Of a stretch of DNA of 64,000 nt, positions 54,949-63,811 are shown in pieces. Location of the stretch: positions 284,564-348,563 of the forward strand of contig NZ_BCNX01000007.1 of assembly GCF_001571405.1 (NCBI RefSeq). Direction: 5' to 3'. How positions within the stretch are numbered: the first letter of the stretch is position 1; each line of letters starts with the position of its first letter. Source of the DNA: Methanoculleus thermophilus. Its GTDB lineage: Archaea > Halobacteriota > Methanomicrobia > Methanomicrobiales > Methanoculleaceae. Made by a program: the position numbers and the translations under genes. The notes beneath the pieces are model-generated. The model had not been told where the DNA came from. It ran no database searches and saw only the letters and a list, made by a program, of their open reading frames with translations.

Positions 54949-55701
54949 TCAGCCTTCATCCCCGCAGGTTCTCACAAGGCTCTGGATGCGCCTCTCAAGA
55001 TCCGGGAGGTTCTCGCGAAACTCCCGTGCGAGCAGGAAGGTCCGGACGGCGTCGCCCATCCCGCGGTGAGGGCCGAGGAGGTGGCGGTACTCGACGGGGA
55101 TGGGGTAGCGAAAGTGCGCAGAGGCGACGGTGGAGCCGTCCACGGTAAAATCGATGAGCCGGGCGAGACGATCGAGGGAGAGAACCTGCTTCATCCCAAA
55201 ATGCCGCCGGATCTCCCGCTGGAGGTCGACCAATCTCGAGCCGTCGAGCGAGACGTTTGCAGTCCGGAAAGCTCTCCTCTCCATATCCGCTGCAAAAACG
55301 ACGACCTCATCGATACCCCCCGTCGAGAGGACGGACTCCATGAAGACCTGAAGGTCGGCATAGGCCTTCCGGGCGGTAGCCTCTGCCGCCGGCACCGCAT
55401 CTTCCGGTATCCGGAAGGAGTGGTCGTACTCCAGCCCATATTCACCGCGATCCATATTCGCCACGGTTGTCGCGACACCGATGGTCTTGCCGCACGAGTC
55501 GGTCACCTTCTTCCAGATCTCGACATCGATATCGTACCGGAACTGCTCGCCGACATACTGGACGCTATAATCCTCCGATCTGTAGACGACCGCACCGATC
55601 TCGATCGGCATCATGACCCCGCGGCAGGTGCCATAGACATAACCGAACTCAATGTCCAGGTAGACGCTGCCACCGGTCTTGCCCGTTATGGACTCAACCA
55701 C
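54949..55701 (-). CDS. DEDDh-type 3'-5' exonuclease-like protein
   Basis: 250 residues. The N-terminus VYLDIEFGYVYG with D16 and E18, MPIEIGAVVYR, a further acidic residue D140 in VVVFAADMERRAF, and H213-X4-D218 in PHRGMGDAVRTFLLA reproduce the four carboxylates and the general-base His of the DEDDh exonuclease superfamily in correct order. Overall the match is distant, so substrate (DNA or RNA) is unknown. The gene is convergent with the MoeA-like gene (12 bp gap) and divergent from rnc, which also acts on RNA. Confidence 0.65.
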   Translation of the reverse strand: MVESITGKTGGSVYLDIEFGYVYGTCRGVMMPIEIGAVVYRSEDYSVQYVGEQFRYDIDVEIWKKVTDSCGKTIGVATTVANMDRGEYGLEYDHSFRIPEDAVPAAEATARKAYADLQVFMESVLSTGGIDEVVVFAADMERRAFRTANVSLDGSRLVDLQREIRRHFGMKQVLSLDRLARLIDFTVDGSTVASAHFRYPIPVEYRHLLGPHRGMGDAVRTFLLAREFRENLPDLERRIQSLVRTCGDEG

Positions 55702-55829
55702 ATAGAGATCTCTTTCGCAGGCAACGAAAAGGTTTCCCGGAGCACCCTATACCCTCGCAAAGATTTATCGAGCAGGAAGGAAGCCTTTCTATAGTTAGCT
55801 GATCAGGGATACCCTGCGCCATAGTAGCC

Positions 55830-56603
55830 ATGAAACTCGCGACAATCAGGGAAAGACTTCAAATCGGTCGGATATTTGGGCGAGAATCTCCTCAAATCCA
55901 GGAGCCGGCCCATCGCGATAGGGAGGCTGAAGTGCGTGCACTCCTTGCCCATCCACCGTTCGGGATCACCGGGATCTCCGATGCCGCCTTTCCTCTCTAT
56001 GATCAGGCATTGACCCACCGGTCGTATATCGGCAACGAGTACCCGGTGGCAGCGGTTGGAGATAATGAGCGGCTCGAGTTCCTGGGAAACTACGTCCTCG
56101 ACTTCGTCATCGCCAACCACCTTTATAGCGAGTATGACCTTCCGCCCGGCGAGATGAACCGAAGGCTCCAGGTGACGAGGAATACGAAACTCGCCGAGAT
56201 CGTGCTTCAACGGGGCCTCGGGATCGATCGCGTTATCAGACGGCGGGGGCAGGCATTGACGGACTCCATCATTGCAGACGCATTTGAGGCCCTGATAGGC
56301 GCAATCTACCTCGACCGGGGCCTTGATGCGGTCCGCGAGGTCATACTCACGATCTTTGAAGACGAGATCGCAGAGTGTGACGGACGCCGGAACTATCGGG
56401 GAAGGCTCCAGGAGTGTGTCGCGAGAGAGAATCTCGGTGAGCTTGAGTATGCCTTCAGCCAGACAGGTCCGGGCAGTTGTCCGGTCTGGACCGCCCGGGT
56501 GACAGTCGGGGGAATCCCTCTCGGGGAGGGAAAGGGGCGGACCAAACAGGGAGCGGCAATGCTCGCGGCAAAAGAGGCGCTCAAGCGGCTCGGGAAGGAG
56601 TAA
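55830..56603 (+). CDS. rnc: Ribonuclease III-like protein with an altered active site
   Basis: 257 residues. The RNase III signature is NERLEFLGNYVLDFV (residues 79-93) and the second acidic site is IIADAFEALIGAIYLDRGLD with D150 and E153. In the usual motif NERLEFLGD the last residue is the metal-binding Asp; here residue 87 is Asn. A degenerate dsRNA-binding domain follows from about 188 (GRLQECVARENLGELEYAF, then TKQGAAMLAAKEALKRLGKE). An N-terminal extension of about 40 residues is unusual. RNase III is sporadic in archaea. It is followed 1 bp later by the DUF362 gene. Confidence 0.88.
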   Translation: MKLATIRERLQIGRIFGRESPQIQEPAHRDREAEVRALLAHPPFGITGISDAAFPLYDQALTHRSYIGNEYPVAAVGDNERLEFLGNYVLDFVIANHLYSEYDLPPGEMNRRLQVTRNTKLAEIVLQRGLGIDRVIRRRGQALTDSIIADAFEALIGAIYLDRGLDAVREVILTIFEDEIAECDGRRNYRGRLQECVARENLGELEYAFSQTGPGSCPVWTARVTVGGIPLGEGKGRTKQGAAMLAAKEALKRLGKE

Positions 56604-56604
56604 G

Positions 56605-57786
56605 ATGGTGCAGCAGACCAGGCGCGATCCGACCGTCGCGGTCGTCCGGTGCGATGCCTATGATCCGGATGAGGTCGATGCAGCCGTTCGGCGCGCGCTC
56701 GGTCTCCTCGGTGGAATTGAACGGTTCATCTCATCGGGAGAGAGGGTGCTCCTCAAACCAAACCTCCTGCAGGGGCAGGATCCGGAGCGGTGCGTCACCA
56801 CCCACCCGACCATCGTCGCCGCCGTTGCCCGAATCCTTGCGGAGCACGGATGCCCGGCTCTCATCGCCGACAGCCCGGGGGCTGGAGTCATCTACAGCGA
56901 GGCAAATCTCCGGCGGGCGTACTCGCGTGCCGGGTATACGGCGGTTGCGGAGGAGACGGGCGCTCTCTTAAACTACGATACCTCTTCTGTGGTCGTCCCA
57001 TATCCTGAGGGCGAGTTGATAACCCAATTTCCCATCATCACTCCCGCCGTCGAGGCCGATGCAATCGTGGTCGTCTCGAAAGCGAAGACGCACATGTGGA
57101 CCCGAATGACGGGTGCGACAAAGAACCTCTTCGGTCTCATCCCTGGACTTGAGAAACCGGTCTTTCATTTTCGGTTCCAGGACGAGTACGCCTTTGGGAG
57201 GATGCTCGTCGACTTAAACGAGTGTATGAAGCCCCGGCTCCAGATTGTGGATGCCGTGATAGGTATGGAGGGGGACGGCCCTCAGTCGGGGAACCCGAGG
57301 AAGATCGGGGTGATCCTCGCCGGGAGCGATTATGCGGCCGTGGACACGGTCCTCGCCCGGCTCATCGGGATGGACCCGCTCGAGATCGGGAGTATCCGGA
57401 GCGCGGCCGCCCGCGGACTTCTCGATCCCGCGGCTGTCCGGACGGTCGGCGATGACCCCGCAGAGTTTGCAGTCCCGGACTTTCGGAAACCCTCGACCTA
57501 CGCCGGGGGCAGGGCGGGTATTTGGCGGCGGGTGCTGCTTGCCGTCGTCCAGCGGTTCGGGAGGATCTACGCCCCCCGCCCCGGTGTGGTTGCTCAGTCG
57601 TGCGTCGGGTGCCGGAAGTGCGAGCGAATCTGTCCGGTGCAGGCGATTACCATCACCGAAGGCAGAGCGACGATCGATCTAACACGCTGTATTCGGTGCT
57701 ACTGCTGCCACGAGATGTGCACCGAGCACGCCATCGCCCTCTCCCGGAGCCTTGCCGGACGGCTCCTCGCCCGCCTGCTCGGGTGA
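56605..57786 (+). CDS. DUF362 protein with two [4Fe-4S] clusters
   Basis: 393 residues. Residues 1-300 are DUF362 (RVLLKPNLLQGQDPERCVTT, ALIADSPGAGVIYSEANLRR, VVSKAKTHMWTRMTGATKNL). The C-terminal part is a bacterial-type ferredoxin with CVGCRKCERICP and CIRCYCCHEMC, giving two cubane clusters. The family is common in anaerobes; the reaction is unknown. It is probably co-transcribed with rnc and the HIT gene. Confidence 0.88.
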   Translation: MVQQTRRDPTVAVVRCDAYDPDEVDAAVRRALGLLGGIERFISSGERVLLKPNLLQGQDPERCVTTHPTIVAAVARILAEHGCPALIADSPGAGVIYSEANLRRAYSRAGYTAVAEETGALLNYDTSSVVVPYPEGELITQFPIITPAVEADAIVVVSKAKTHMWTRMTGATKNLFGLIPGLEKPVFHFRFQDEYAFGRMLVDLNECMKPRLQIVDAVIGMEGDGPQSGNPRKIGVILAGSDYAAVDTVLARLIGMDPLEIGSIRSAAARGLLDPAAVRTVGDDPAEFAVPDFRKPSTYAGGRAGIWRRVLLAVVQRFGRIYAPRPGVVAQSCVGCRKCERICPVQAITITEGRATIDLTRCIRCYCCHEMCTEHAIALSRSLAGRLLARLLG

Positions 57787-57834
57787 GTTGGGTCGGGCAA
57801 AAAACTCATGTGGATCGGGAGGAGAGCAGGTGCC

Positions 57835-58203
57835 ATGCCATGCCCGTTCTGCAACCCAAAACAGGAGGATATCGTTCTCGCAAACGACCTCTGCTACGCC
57901 CGCTACGACATCCACCCGGTGAGCCCCGGCCACCTGCTTGTGATCCCATTCCGGCACGTGGCGAGTTACTTTGACACGACCGATGAAGAGAGAATGGCCA
58001 TGGCCCGGCTCATCGACGACTGCAGGACTCTGACCGACCGCGAGCGGCATCCCGACGGCTACAACATCGGAGTCAACGTCGGGGAGGCCGCCGGACAGAA
58101 CATCATGCATGTCCACGTCCACTTCATCCCGCGCTACCGGGGGGATGCCCCCGGAGAGCACGAAGGCGGGGTCCGGGGCGTGATACCGCGTAAATCAGGT
58201 TGA
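57835..58203 (+). CDS. HIT family nucleotide hydrolase
   Basis: 122 residues from the ATG at 57835 (MPCPFCNPKQEDIVLANDLC). It has an N-terminal CPFC zinc-knuckle-like motif and the HIT motif MHVHVHFIPRY, with the catalytic central His. HIT enzymes cleave nucleoside phosphoramidates or dinucleotides. The frame opens 9 codons earlier, but a GGAGAGCAGG ribosome site sits right before 57835. It is the last gene before the ech promoter. Confidence 0.9.
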   Translation: MPCPFCNPKQEDIVLANDLCYARYDIHPVSPGHLLVIPFRHVASYFDTTDEERMAMARLIDDCRTLTDRERHPDGYNIGVNVGEAAGQNIMHVHVHFIPRYRGDAPGEHEGGVRGVIPRKSG

Positions 58204-58437
58204 AGTTCTTCCGGGGCGCCGTTACCGCACCGGTGTGAGAGTGCGCCGCGCAGGAGGAAACCAATTGATGAGCGGGCGCCATCAAGCCATGAAATCATGC
58301 CGTGGTGCTCCATACGCCGGATCGGTACTGCGGGCAGTCATTTTTTGGGCGGATACCTCAGCTGAAATCTTATCCAAGGCCCGACATCCATCAAGATCGG
58401 CGCCCGAGGACCTATACATCGGGGGCCATTTAGAATG

Positions 58438-58446
58438 ATTAATTAT
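58438..58446 (+). promoter_or_regulatory. TATA-like element of the ech operon
   Basis: ATTAATTAT lies in a short AT-rich island about 37-45 bp before the echA start; transcription would begin near 58465-58470, leaving room only for the ribosome site GAGGG. Confidence 0.45.
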
Positions 58447-58482
58447 GCAAGTAAGGCATAGTTACCCTATGAGGGACAATAG

Positions 58483-60393
58483 TTGCAGACGCTGCTCTTC
58501 CTAATACTGTTTCCCATCCTAGTCGCATGTCTTTTATTGTTCGTAAAACGAACGACGTTGCGCTATGTTGTGGTCGCCCTCTCAGCTCTCGCAATCGGCG
58601 GGGCGTCGATATACCTGCTTATCCGGTATGCATTCGAAGGAACGGTCTACTTTGCCGCGCCTTCGGAGGTCGTCGGCCCCGTCATGGTGGCCATAGAGAT
58701 GGGTCTTGCGCTCTTCATCATCTATATGGGCGCAAAGTTCAGAAACTACCTGGCAATCGCACTGGCCGCCATCCAGGCGGCGCTGGTGGTGTACCTTGAG
58801 GCAGCATTCCGGGAGAACCTCCATGCGGTCAACAATCTCTTCATCGACCAGTTCTCCATCATCATGGCCCTTATCATAGGGCTCATCGGGAGCCTCATAG
58901 CCGTGTACGCCGTCAGGTACATGGAGACGTATCACCACCATCACCCTGAGGTGCGCGATCGGCAGAGGATGTTCTTCTTCGTCATCTTCGCCTTCCTCTC
59001 CGCGATGTTCGGTCTCGTCTTCTCCAATAACCTCACGTGGATCTTCTTCTTCTGGGAAATCACCACCATCAGTTCGTTCTTGCTGATCGGTTATTCGGAG
59101 ACGGAGGAAGCGACACGGAACGCCTTCCGCGCCCTGGTGATGAACCTCCTCGGCGGGATCGCGTTTGTTGTGGCGCTCATCTTCCTTGCCGCAACCGAGG
59201 CGACGAGCGGCGGCATCGATCTCGCCCGGGTGCTCGCCTCAGGCGATACGGCGATCGTCCTGATCCCGGCCGTCCTGATAGGGTTTGCCGGGATCACCAA
59301 GGCCGCATTGATGCCGTTCTCCTCCTGGCTCCTCGGGGCGATGGTGGCCCCGACACCGGTCTCGGCCCTGCTCCACTCGAGCACCATGGTCAAGGCCGGT
59401 GTCTACATCCTTGTCAGGTTCTCCCCGGTCTTCGCCGGGACGCTGGCCGGGTTCTCGATCGGACTCGTCGGCGCCGTGACCTTCGTCGTTGCGTCAGCCA
59501 TCGCAATATCGCAGAGCAACGCAAAATCGGTCCTGGCCTACTCGACAATAGCAAACCTCGGCCTGATAGCCGCCTGTGCTGGTGTCGGAACCTACATGCT
59601 CGTCTGGGCGGCAATCCTTCTGATCATCTTCCATGCCGTAGCAAAGTCGCTCCTCTTCCTCGGGACCGGTGCGATCGAGCACCGGATCGGGAGCCGGGAT
59701 ATCGAGGACATGGAGGGCCTGATCGTCCGGATGCCCAAGATGGCGGTGATGATGTTCATCGGAATTGCCGGTATGTTCCTTGCGCCCTTCGGTATGCTGA
59801 TATCCAAGTGGGCGGCAATCGAGGCGTTCGTCCAGGTCCAGGCACCCTTCGGCCTGATCTTCATTGCGATCCTCGCCTACGGAAGCGCCGTTACGGTCTT
59901 TTTCTGGGCTAAGTGGATGGGCAAACTCGTCGCGGTCACCCGAAATACCGAGCGGGTCGAGAAGGGGTTCTTCCAGGAGCCCTGGGCTCCGCTCTATATC
60001 ATCACCGGCCTCGTGATAGCGGCCGTCTTCCTCTTCCCGGTCATTTCATCGATGCTGATCGAGCCCTACGTCCTTGCCATCTACGGCGTCACGGCTCGCC
60101 TCGGAGAGGCGAACGTCGCCATCATGCTTCTCATGATGGCTCTCCTCCTCATCCTCCCGGTCTCGTTTACTCTCTTTAAGAGGAGCGCACGGCACCTCCC
60201 GGCCTACATGAGCGGGAGGACCGCGACGCCGGACCTGCACTTCGCAGGCTCCCTCGGCCTGACCCGGGAGGCCCAGACCCGGAACTACTACCTCACCGAG
60301 TATTTCGGTGAAGCGCGGCTCTTCCGACCGGGGGCGATGGTCTGCATCGCCCTGATCCTGGTATCGTGGATCTTCGCGGGGGTGGCCCTATGA
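58483..60393 (+). CDS. echA: Ech hydrogenase subunit A (antiporter-like membrane subunit)
   Basis: 636 residues with about 16 membrane segments. It is a NuoL/MrpA-like subunit: FSNNLTWIFFFWEITTISSF with the conserved Glu, the discontinuous-helix region TKAALMPFSSWLLGAMVAPT with the conserved Lys, and LLHSSTMVKAGVYILVR. It pumps H+ or Na+ coupled to electron transfer. The start is TTG (58483), with GAGGG 9-14 nt upstream; no closer ATG fits. It ends by overlapping echB (ATGA). Confidence 0.94.
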   Translation: MQTLLFLILFPILVACLLLFVKRTTLRYVVVALSALAIGGASIYLLIRYAFEGTVYFAAPSEVVGPVMVAIEMGLALFIIYMGAKFRNYLAIALAAIQAALVVYLEAAFRENLHAVNNLFIDQFSIIMALIIGLIGSLIAVYAVRYMETYHHHHPEVRDRQRMFFFVIFAFLSAMFGLVFSNNLTWIFFFWEITTISSFLLIGYSETEEATRNAFRALVMNLLGGIAFVVALIFLAATEATSGGIDLARVLASGDTAIVLIPAVLIGFAGITKAALMPFSSWLLGAMVAPTPVSALLHSSTMVKAGVYILVRFSPVFAGTLAGFSIGLVGAVTFVVASAIAISQSNAKSVLAYSTIANLGLIAACAGVGTYMLVWAAILLIIFHAVAKSLLFLGTGAIEHRIGSRDIEDMEGLIVRMPKMAVMMFIGIAGMFLAPFGMLISKWAAIEAFVQVQAPFGLIFIAILAYGSAVTVFFWAKWMGKLVAVTRNTERVEKGFFQEPWAPLYIITGLVIAAVFLFPVISSMLIEPYVLAIYGVTARLGEANVAIMLLMMALLLILPVSFTLFKRSARHLPAYMSGRTATPDLHFAGSLGLTREAQTRNYYLTEYFGEARLFRPGAMVCIALILVSWIFAGVAL

Positions 60394-61256
60394 CCTGGAC
60401 CTGGCTTATCGGAGCGATCCTCTTCCTCATCCTTGCGCCCATCGTCGGCGGGCTCATCGCCGGAATCGATAGAATAATCACCGCACGGATGCAGGGAAGG
60501 GTCGGACCGCCGCTCCTGCAGCCCTTCTACGACGTCGGCAAACTCTTCGAGAAAGAGCGGGCCGTCGTCACCACGGCGCAGAACTTCTACGTGCTTGCCT
60601 ACCTGATCTTCATCGCCGTCTCCGGGGCGCTCTTCTTCGCGGGAGGGGACCTCTTACTGATCATCTTTGCCTTCACGCTCGCCCACGTCTTCCTGGTGCT
60701 CGGGGCCTACGCAGTCCACTCGCCCTACAGCCACATCGGGGCCGAGCGGGAACTGATCCAGTTGATGGCGTATGAACCGATGATCATCCTTGCGGCCGTC
60801 GGGCTCTATATGGTCACGAACAGTTTCCTCGTCGCCGATATCGCAACGGCGACGGTGCCGGCGATCCTCTACCTTCCCGGCGTCTTCCTCGGGTTTGCGA
60901 CCATCCTCACGATCAAACTCCGGAAGTCCCCCTTCGATATCTCGACGTCGCACCACGCTCACCAGGAGATTGTCAAGGGTATCACGACGGAGTTCTCGGG
61001 CTCGACGCTCGCCCAGGTTGAGATCGCTCACTGGTACGAGAACGTCTTCCTTCTCGGCTTCGTCTTCCTCTTCTTCGCCTGGAACCCGGTGATAGGGATC
61101 GTCGCGGTCGTGGTCACGTATCTCGCCGAGATCTTCATCGACAACGTCACCGCACGGGTGCGGTGGCAGGCGGCATTAAAGAGCGGGTGGCTCGCGGCAG
61201 TACTCGGCATCGCGAACCTGGCGATCCTCTCCTATATGATGCTTGGAGGTGTATGA
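60390..61256 (+). CDS. echB: Ech hydrogenase subunit B (NuoH-like)
   Basis: 288 residues from the ATG at 60390, overlapping the echA stop. Eight membrane helices. The family segment GGLIAGIDRIITARMQGRVGPPLLQPFYD and the acidic loop HSPYSHIGAERELIQLMAYE match NuoH/EchB, which connects the hydrogenase module to the ion pump. It overlaps echC by 4 bp. Confidence 0.95.
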   Translation: MTWTWLIGAILFLILAPIVGGLIAGIDRIITARMQGRVGPPLLQPFYDVGKLFEKERAVVTTAQNFYVLAYLIFIAVSGALFFAGGDLLLIIFAFTLAHVFLVLGAYAVHSPYSHIGAERELIQLMAYEPMIILAAVGLYMVTNSFLVADIATATVPAILYLPGVFLGFATILTIKLRKSPFDISTSHHAHQEIVKGITTEFSGSTLAQVEIAHWYENVFLLGFVFLFFAWNPVIGIVAVVVTYLAEIFIDNVTARVRWQAALKSGWLAAVLGIANLAILSYMMLGGV

Positions 61257-61738
61257 GTACCATGGCATTCCTGAAGCGATCACCCTGGATCCTTCACTAC
61301 GATGCATCCAGCTGCAATGGCTGCGACATAGAGGTCCTGGCGTGCCTAACGCCCCTCTATGACGTGGAGCGGTTCGGGATCATCAACACCGGGAACCCGA
61401 AGCACGCTGATATCCTCCTCATCACCGGCGGGATCAACTCACAGAACCGGGAGGTGGTCAAGAACATCTACGAGCAGATGCCGGAGCCGAAAGTCGTCAT
61501 CGCAGTCGGCGTCTGCGCTGCTTCAGGCGGCATATTCCGCGAGTGCTACAACATCGCAGGGGGTGTCGACAAGGTTATCCCCGTGGACGTGTATGTTCCG
61601 GGATGCGCGGCAAGGCCGGAGATGATCATCGACGGCGTCGTGAAGGCGCTCGAGATTCTTGAAGAGAAACGAGAGAAGATGACAGGAGCAACGCAGATAA
61701 AGGAGAGCGCACGGCAGGCGGCGGGTGAGAGCACATGA
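61253..61738 (+). CDS. echC: Ech hydrogenase small subunit (NuoB-like, proximal [4Fe-4S])
   Basis: 161 residues from the ATG at 61253. The cluster ligands are in SSCNGCDIEVLACL, AVGVCAASGGIF and YVPGCAARPEMI, the normal set for the proximal [4Fe-4S] cluster of Ech and the N2 cluster of complex I. It hands electrons between the NiFe subunit EchE and the ferredoxin-like EchF. Overlaps with echB and echD (ATGA each) show tight coupling. Confidence 0.96.
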   Translation: MSTMAFLKRSPWILHYDASSCNGCDIEVLACLTPLYDVERFGIINTGNPKHADILLITGGINSQNREVVKNIYEQMPEPKVVIAVGVCAASGGIFRECYNIAGGVDKVIPVDVYVPGCAARPEMIIDGVVKALEILEEKREKMTGATQIKESARQAAGEST

Positions 61739-62115
61739 CGGTCAATGAAGAGCAGACCACCATCAGCGTCGCGCTGGAGGATCTCACCCGGGAGGTCGAA
61801 GCGCTTCGCACCGAAGGTTACCGCCTCGTCCAGATCGGGTGTACGGACATCGGCGGGTCCTACGAGATCAATTACTCGTTCGATAAGGGCTACCAGTACA
61901 GGAACCTCCGCCTGACGGTCGGGCCGGAGACTGCAGTCCCGAGCATATCCGGGATCTACTGGGGAGCGTTCGTCTACGAGAACGAGATGCACGACCTCTT
62001 CGGGATTCCGGTCACGGGGATGAACATCGACTTTAAGGGGACGTTCATCAAGACGGCCGAGAAGTATCCGTTCAGCGTCACGCGGAGAGGAGGTGACACA
62101 TGCCGGAACGCATAG
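61735..62115 (+). CDS. echD: Ech hydrogenase subunit D (NuoC-like)
   Basis: 126 residues. It aligns in pattern with the NuoC/EchD family: RLVQIGCTDIGGSYEINYSF, then SISGIYWGAFVYENEMHDLF, ending with the conserved HDLFGIPVTGM region. It is a soluble scaffold subunit contacting EchE. The last 16 bp overlap the start of echE. Confidence 0.93.
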   Translation: MTVNEEQTTISVALEDLTREVEALRTEGYRLVQIGCTDIGGSYEINYSFDKGYQYRNLRLTVGPETAVPSISGIYWGAFVYENEMHDLFGIPVTGMNIDFKGTFIKTAEKYPFSVTRRGGDTCRNA

Positions 62116-63179
62116 TCGTGCCGTTCGGACCACAGCACCCGGTCCTGCCGGAGCCTATCCACCTCGACCTCGTTCTCGAGGATGAGAAGGTCGTGGACGT
62201 GATTCCCTCCATCGGCTACATCCACCGCGGGCTCGAGCAACTCATCCAGAAGCGCGAGTTCACGGAGTATGTCTATGTGGCGGAGCGAATCTGCGGGATC
62301 TGCAGTTTCATGCACGCGCTCTGCTACTGCCAGGGCATCGAGCATATCATGGGGATCGAGGTCCCCGACCGGGCGAAGTACCTCCGGACGATCTGGTCGG
62401 AGTGCTCGCGTCTCCACTCGCACCTCCTCTGGCTCGGCCTCTTTGCGGACGGGATGGGTTTTGAGAACCTCTTCATGCGGTCCTGGCAACTCCGCGAGAA
62501 GGTGCTCGACGTCCTCGAGGACACCACGGGCGGCCGGGTCATCCAGGGCACCTGCAAGGTCGGCGGGGTCCGGCGCGATATCGTGCCGGAGAAACTCGCA
62601 GAGATGCATCGTGCACTCGATCCCTTCGAGAAAGAGTGTCGGGACCTCGGTGATATCTTCTTAAACGATGAGACGGTGAAGTACCGGCTTCAGGGGCTTG
62701 GGGTCCTCTCAAAAGACGAGGCCTATGCACTCGGTGCGGTCGGCCCGACCGCGAGGGCAAGCGGGGTTGCGATCGACCACCGCGAGACTGGCTACGCCGC
62801 CTACGGGGATCTCGGGTTCAAGCCGGTCGTCGAGACCGCCGGCGACTGCTACGCCCGGTGCGCTGTTCGGGTCAAGGAGATCTACGCTTCCATCGACCTG
62901 ATCCGGCAGGCGATCGATCAGATCCCCGAAGGGCCCCTCGACGTGAAGGTCAAGGGAACCCCTGACGGCGAGTATTTCTCCCGCGTGGAGCAGCCGCGGG
63001 GCGAGGTCATCCACTATCTCCGGGGCAACGGCACGAAACACCTTGCCCGTGCCCGGATCAGGACGCCGACGCTCGCAAACATCCCCCCGCTCGTGAAGAT
63101 GCTCCCGGGCGCACAGCTTGCGGATGTCCCGGTCGTCGTCCTCTCGATCGACCCCTGCATCAGCTGCACGGAGAGGTGA
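62100..63179 (+). CDS. echE: Ech hydrogenase large subunit (NiFe active site)
   Basis: 359 residues. Both NiFe-binding motifs are intact: RICGIC (C65, C68) and DPCISC (C353, C356) near the C-terminus, so this is a true hydrogenase rather than a complex I NuoD homologue. It ends three residues after the last Cys, in CTER, so there may be no long C-terminal extension for a maturation protease to remove. HypF from this window provides CN ligands. It is 6 bp upstream of echF. Confidence 0.97.
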   Translation: MPERIVVPFGPQHPVLPEPIHLDLVLEDEKVVDVIPSIGYIHRGLEQLIQKREFTEYVYVAERICGICSFMHALCYCQGIEHIMGIEVPDRAKYLRTIWSECSRLHSHLLWLGLFADGMGFENLFMRSWQLREKVLDVLEDTTGGRVIQGTCKVGGVRRDIVPEKLAEMHRALDPFEKECRDLGDIFLNDETVKYRLQGLGVLSKDEAYALGAVGPTARASGVAIDHRETGYAAYGDLGFKPVVETAGDCYARCAVRVKEIYASIDLIRQAIDQIPEGPLDVKVKGTPDGEYFSRVEQPRGEVIHYLRGNGTKHLARARIRTPTLANIPPLVKMLPGAQLADVPVVVLSIDPCISCTER

Positions 63180-63185
63180 AGAGCT

Positions 63186-63599
63186 ATGGGATTTTTTGAG
63201 ATGACAAGGACGGTTCTCCGAAACCTTGCAGGAGGCCCGGCCACCCGGCAGTATCCTGTGGTCCCGGCGCGGAGAAGCCCCATCACCCGCGGGCACGTCA
63301 CCTTCGACCCGTCAACCTGCCGCTCCTGCGGCATCTGCTCGCGGCGGTGCCCGTGCGCGGCGATCCGCCTTGATAAGGAGGCGAAGGTCTGGGAGATCGA
63401 CCGCATGCGGTGCATCGCCTGCGGCGACTGCGTCGAGGGCTGCCCGTTCGGGAGCCTCACGATGGAGCCTGAGTATCTCCCGCCGGTCGTAGAGCATGTG
63501 GTGGAGCGCTACACCATCACCTATGTAAAACCGGAGAAGCCAGTGAAGAAACCGGTCGAAGAGAGCGCAAAGGGAGAAGGCGCGGGCGAGAGCGCGTGA
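63186..63599 (+). CDS. echF: Ech hydrogenase subunit F (2[4Fe-4S] ferredoxin-like)
   Basis: 137 residues. Two cubane motifs: CRSCGICSRRCPC and CIACGDCVEGCP. It is the electron entry and exit point for soluble ferredoxin. The C-terminal 25 residues are Lys/Glu-rich (EKPVKKPVEESAKGEGAGES). It closes the ech operon; a T5 tract follows about 37 nt later. Confidence 0.95.
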   Translation: MGFFEMTRTVLRNLAGGPATRQYPVVPARRSPITRGHVTFDPSTCRSCGICSRRCPCAAIRLDKEAKVWEIDRMRCIACGDCVEGCPFGSLTMEPEYLPPVVEHVVERYTITYVKPEKPVKKPVEESAKGEGAGESA

Positions 63600-63636
63600 G
63601 GGGGAGGGCGAAAGAACCTCCTCTTCCTATTCACTA

Positions 63637-63641
63637 TTTTT
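63637..63641 (+). terminator. T-tract terminator after the ech operon
   Basis: CTATTTTTCC lies about 37 nt past the echF stop codon in pyrimidine-rich sequence. Confidence 0.35.
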
Positions 63642-63706
63642 CCAAACGAGCAACTGCCATGCCGTGGGAATATCCCCGGAGGAGGTGAGGAGAGGGGAGG
63701 GGGGAT

Positions 63707-63752
63707 GCTTCGCACCTAGCGGTGTTCACGCACACTCTCGTTCGCGCCTCTA
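63707..63752 (+). repeat. Dispersed GCACC/GGTG hairpin repeat, single copy
   Basis: Core TTCGCACCTAGCGGTGTTCA followed by CGCACACTCTCGTTCGCG resembles the cores at 16.97 kb and 23.1 kb, including the position after a G-rich or purine-rich stretch. Confidence 0.55.
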
Positions 63753-63811
63753 AACTCTTCGAATTTCTCAGAACCCATCCCTTCAGGGCAGCTTGAAATG
63801 TGTTGATACTC

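Noticed and set aside
58235..58438. 67-codon frame between the HIT gene and ech operon
   Set aside because: No recognisable domain, no ribosome site, and it runs into the ech promoter region.
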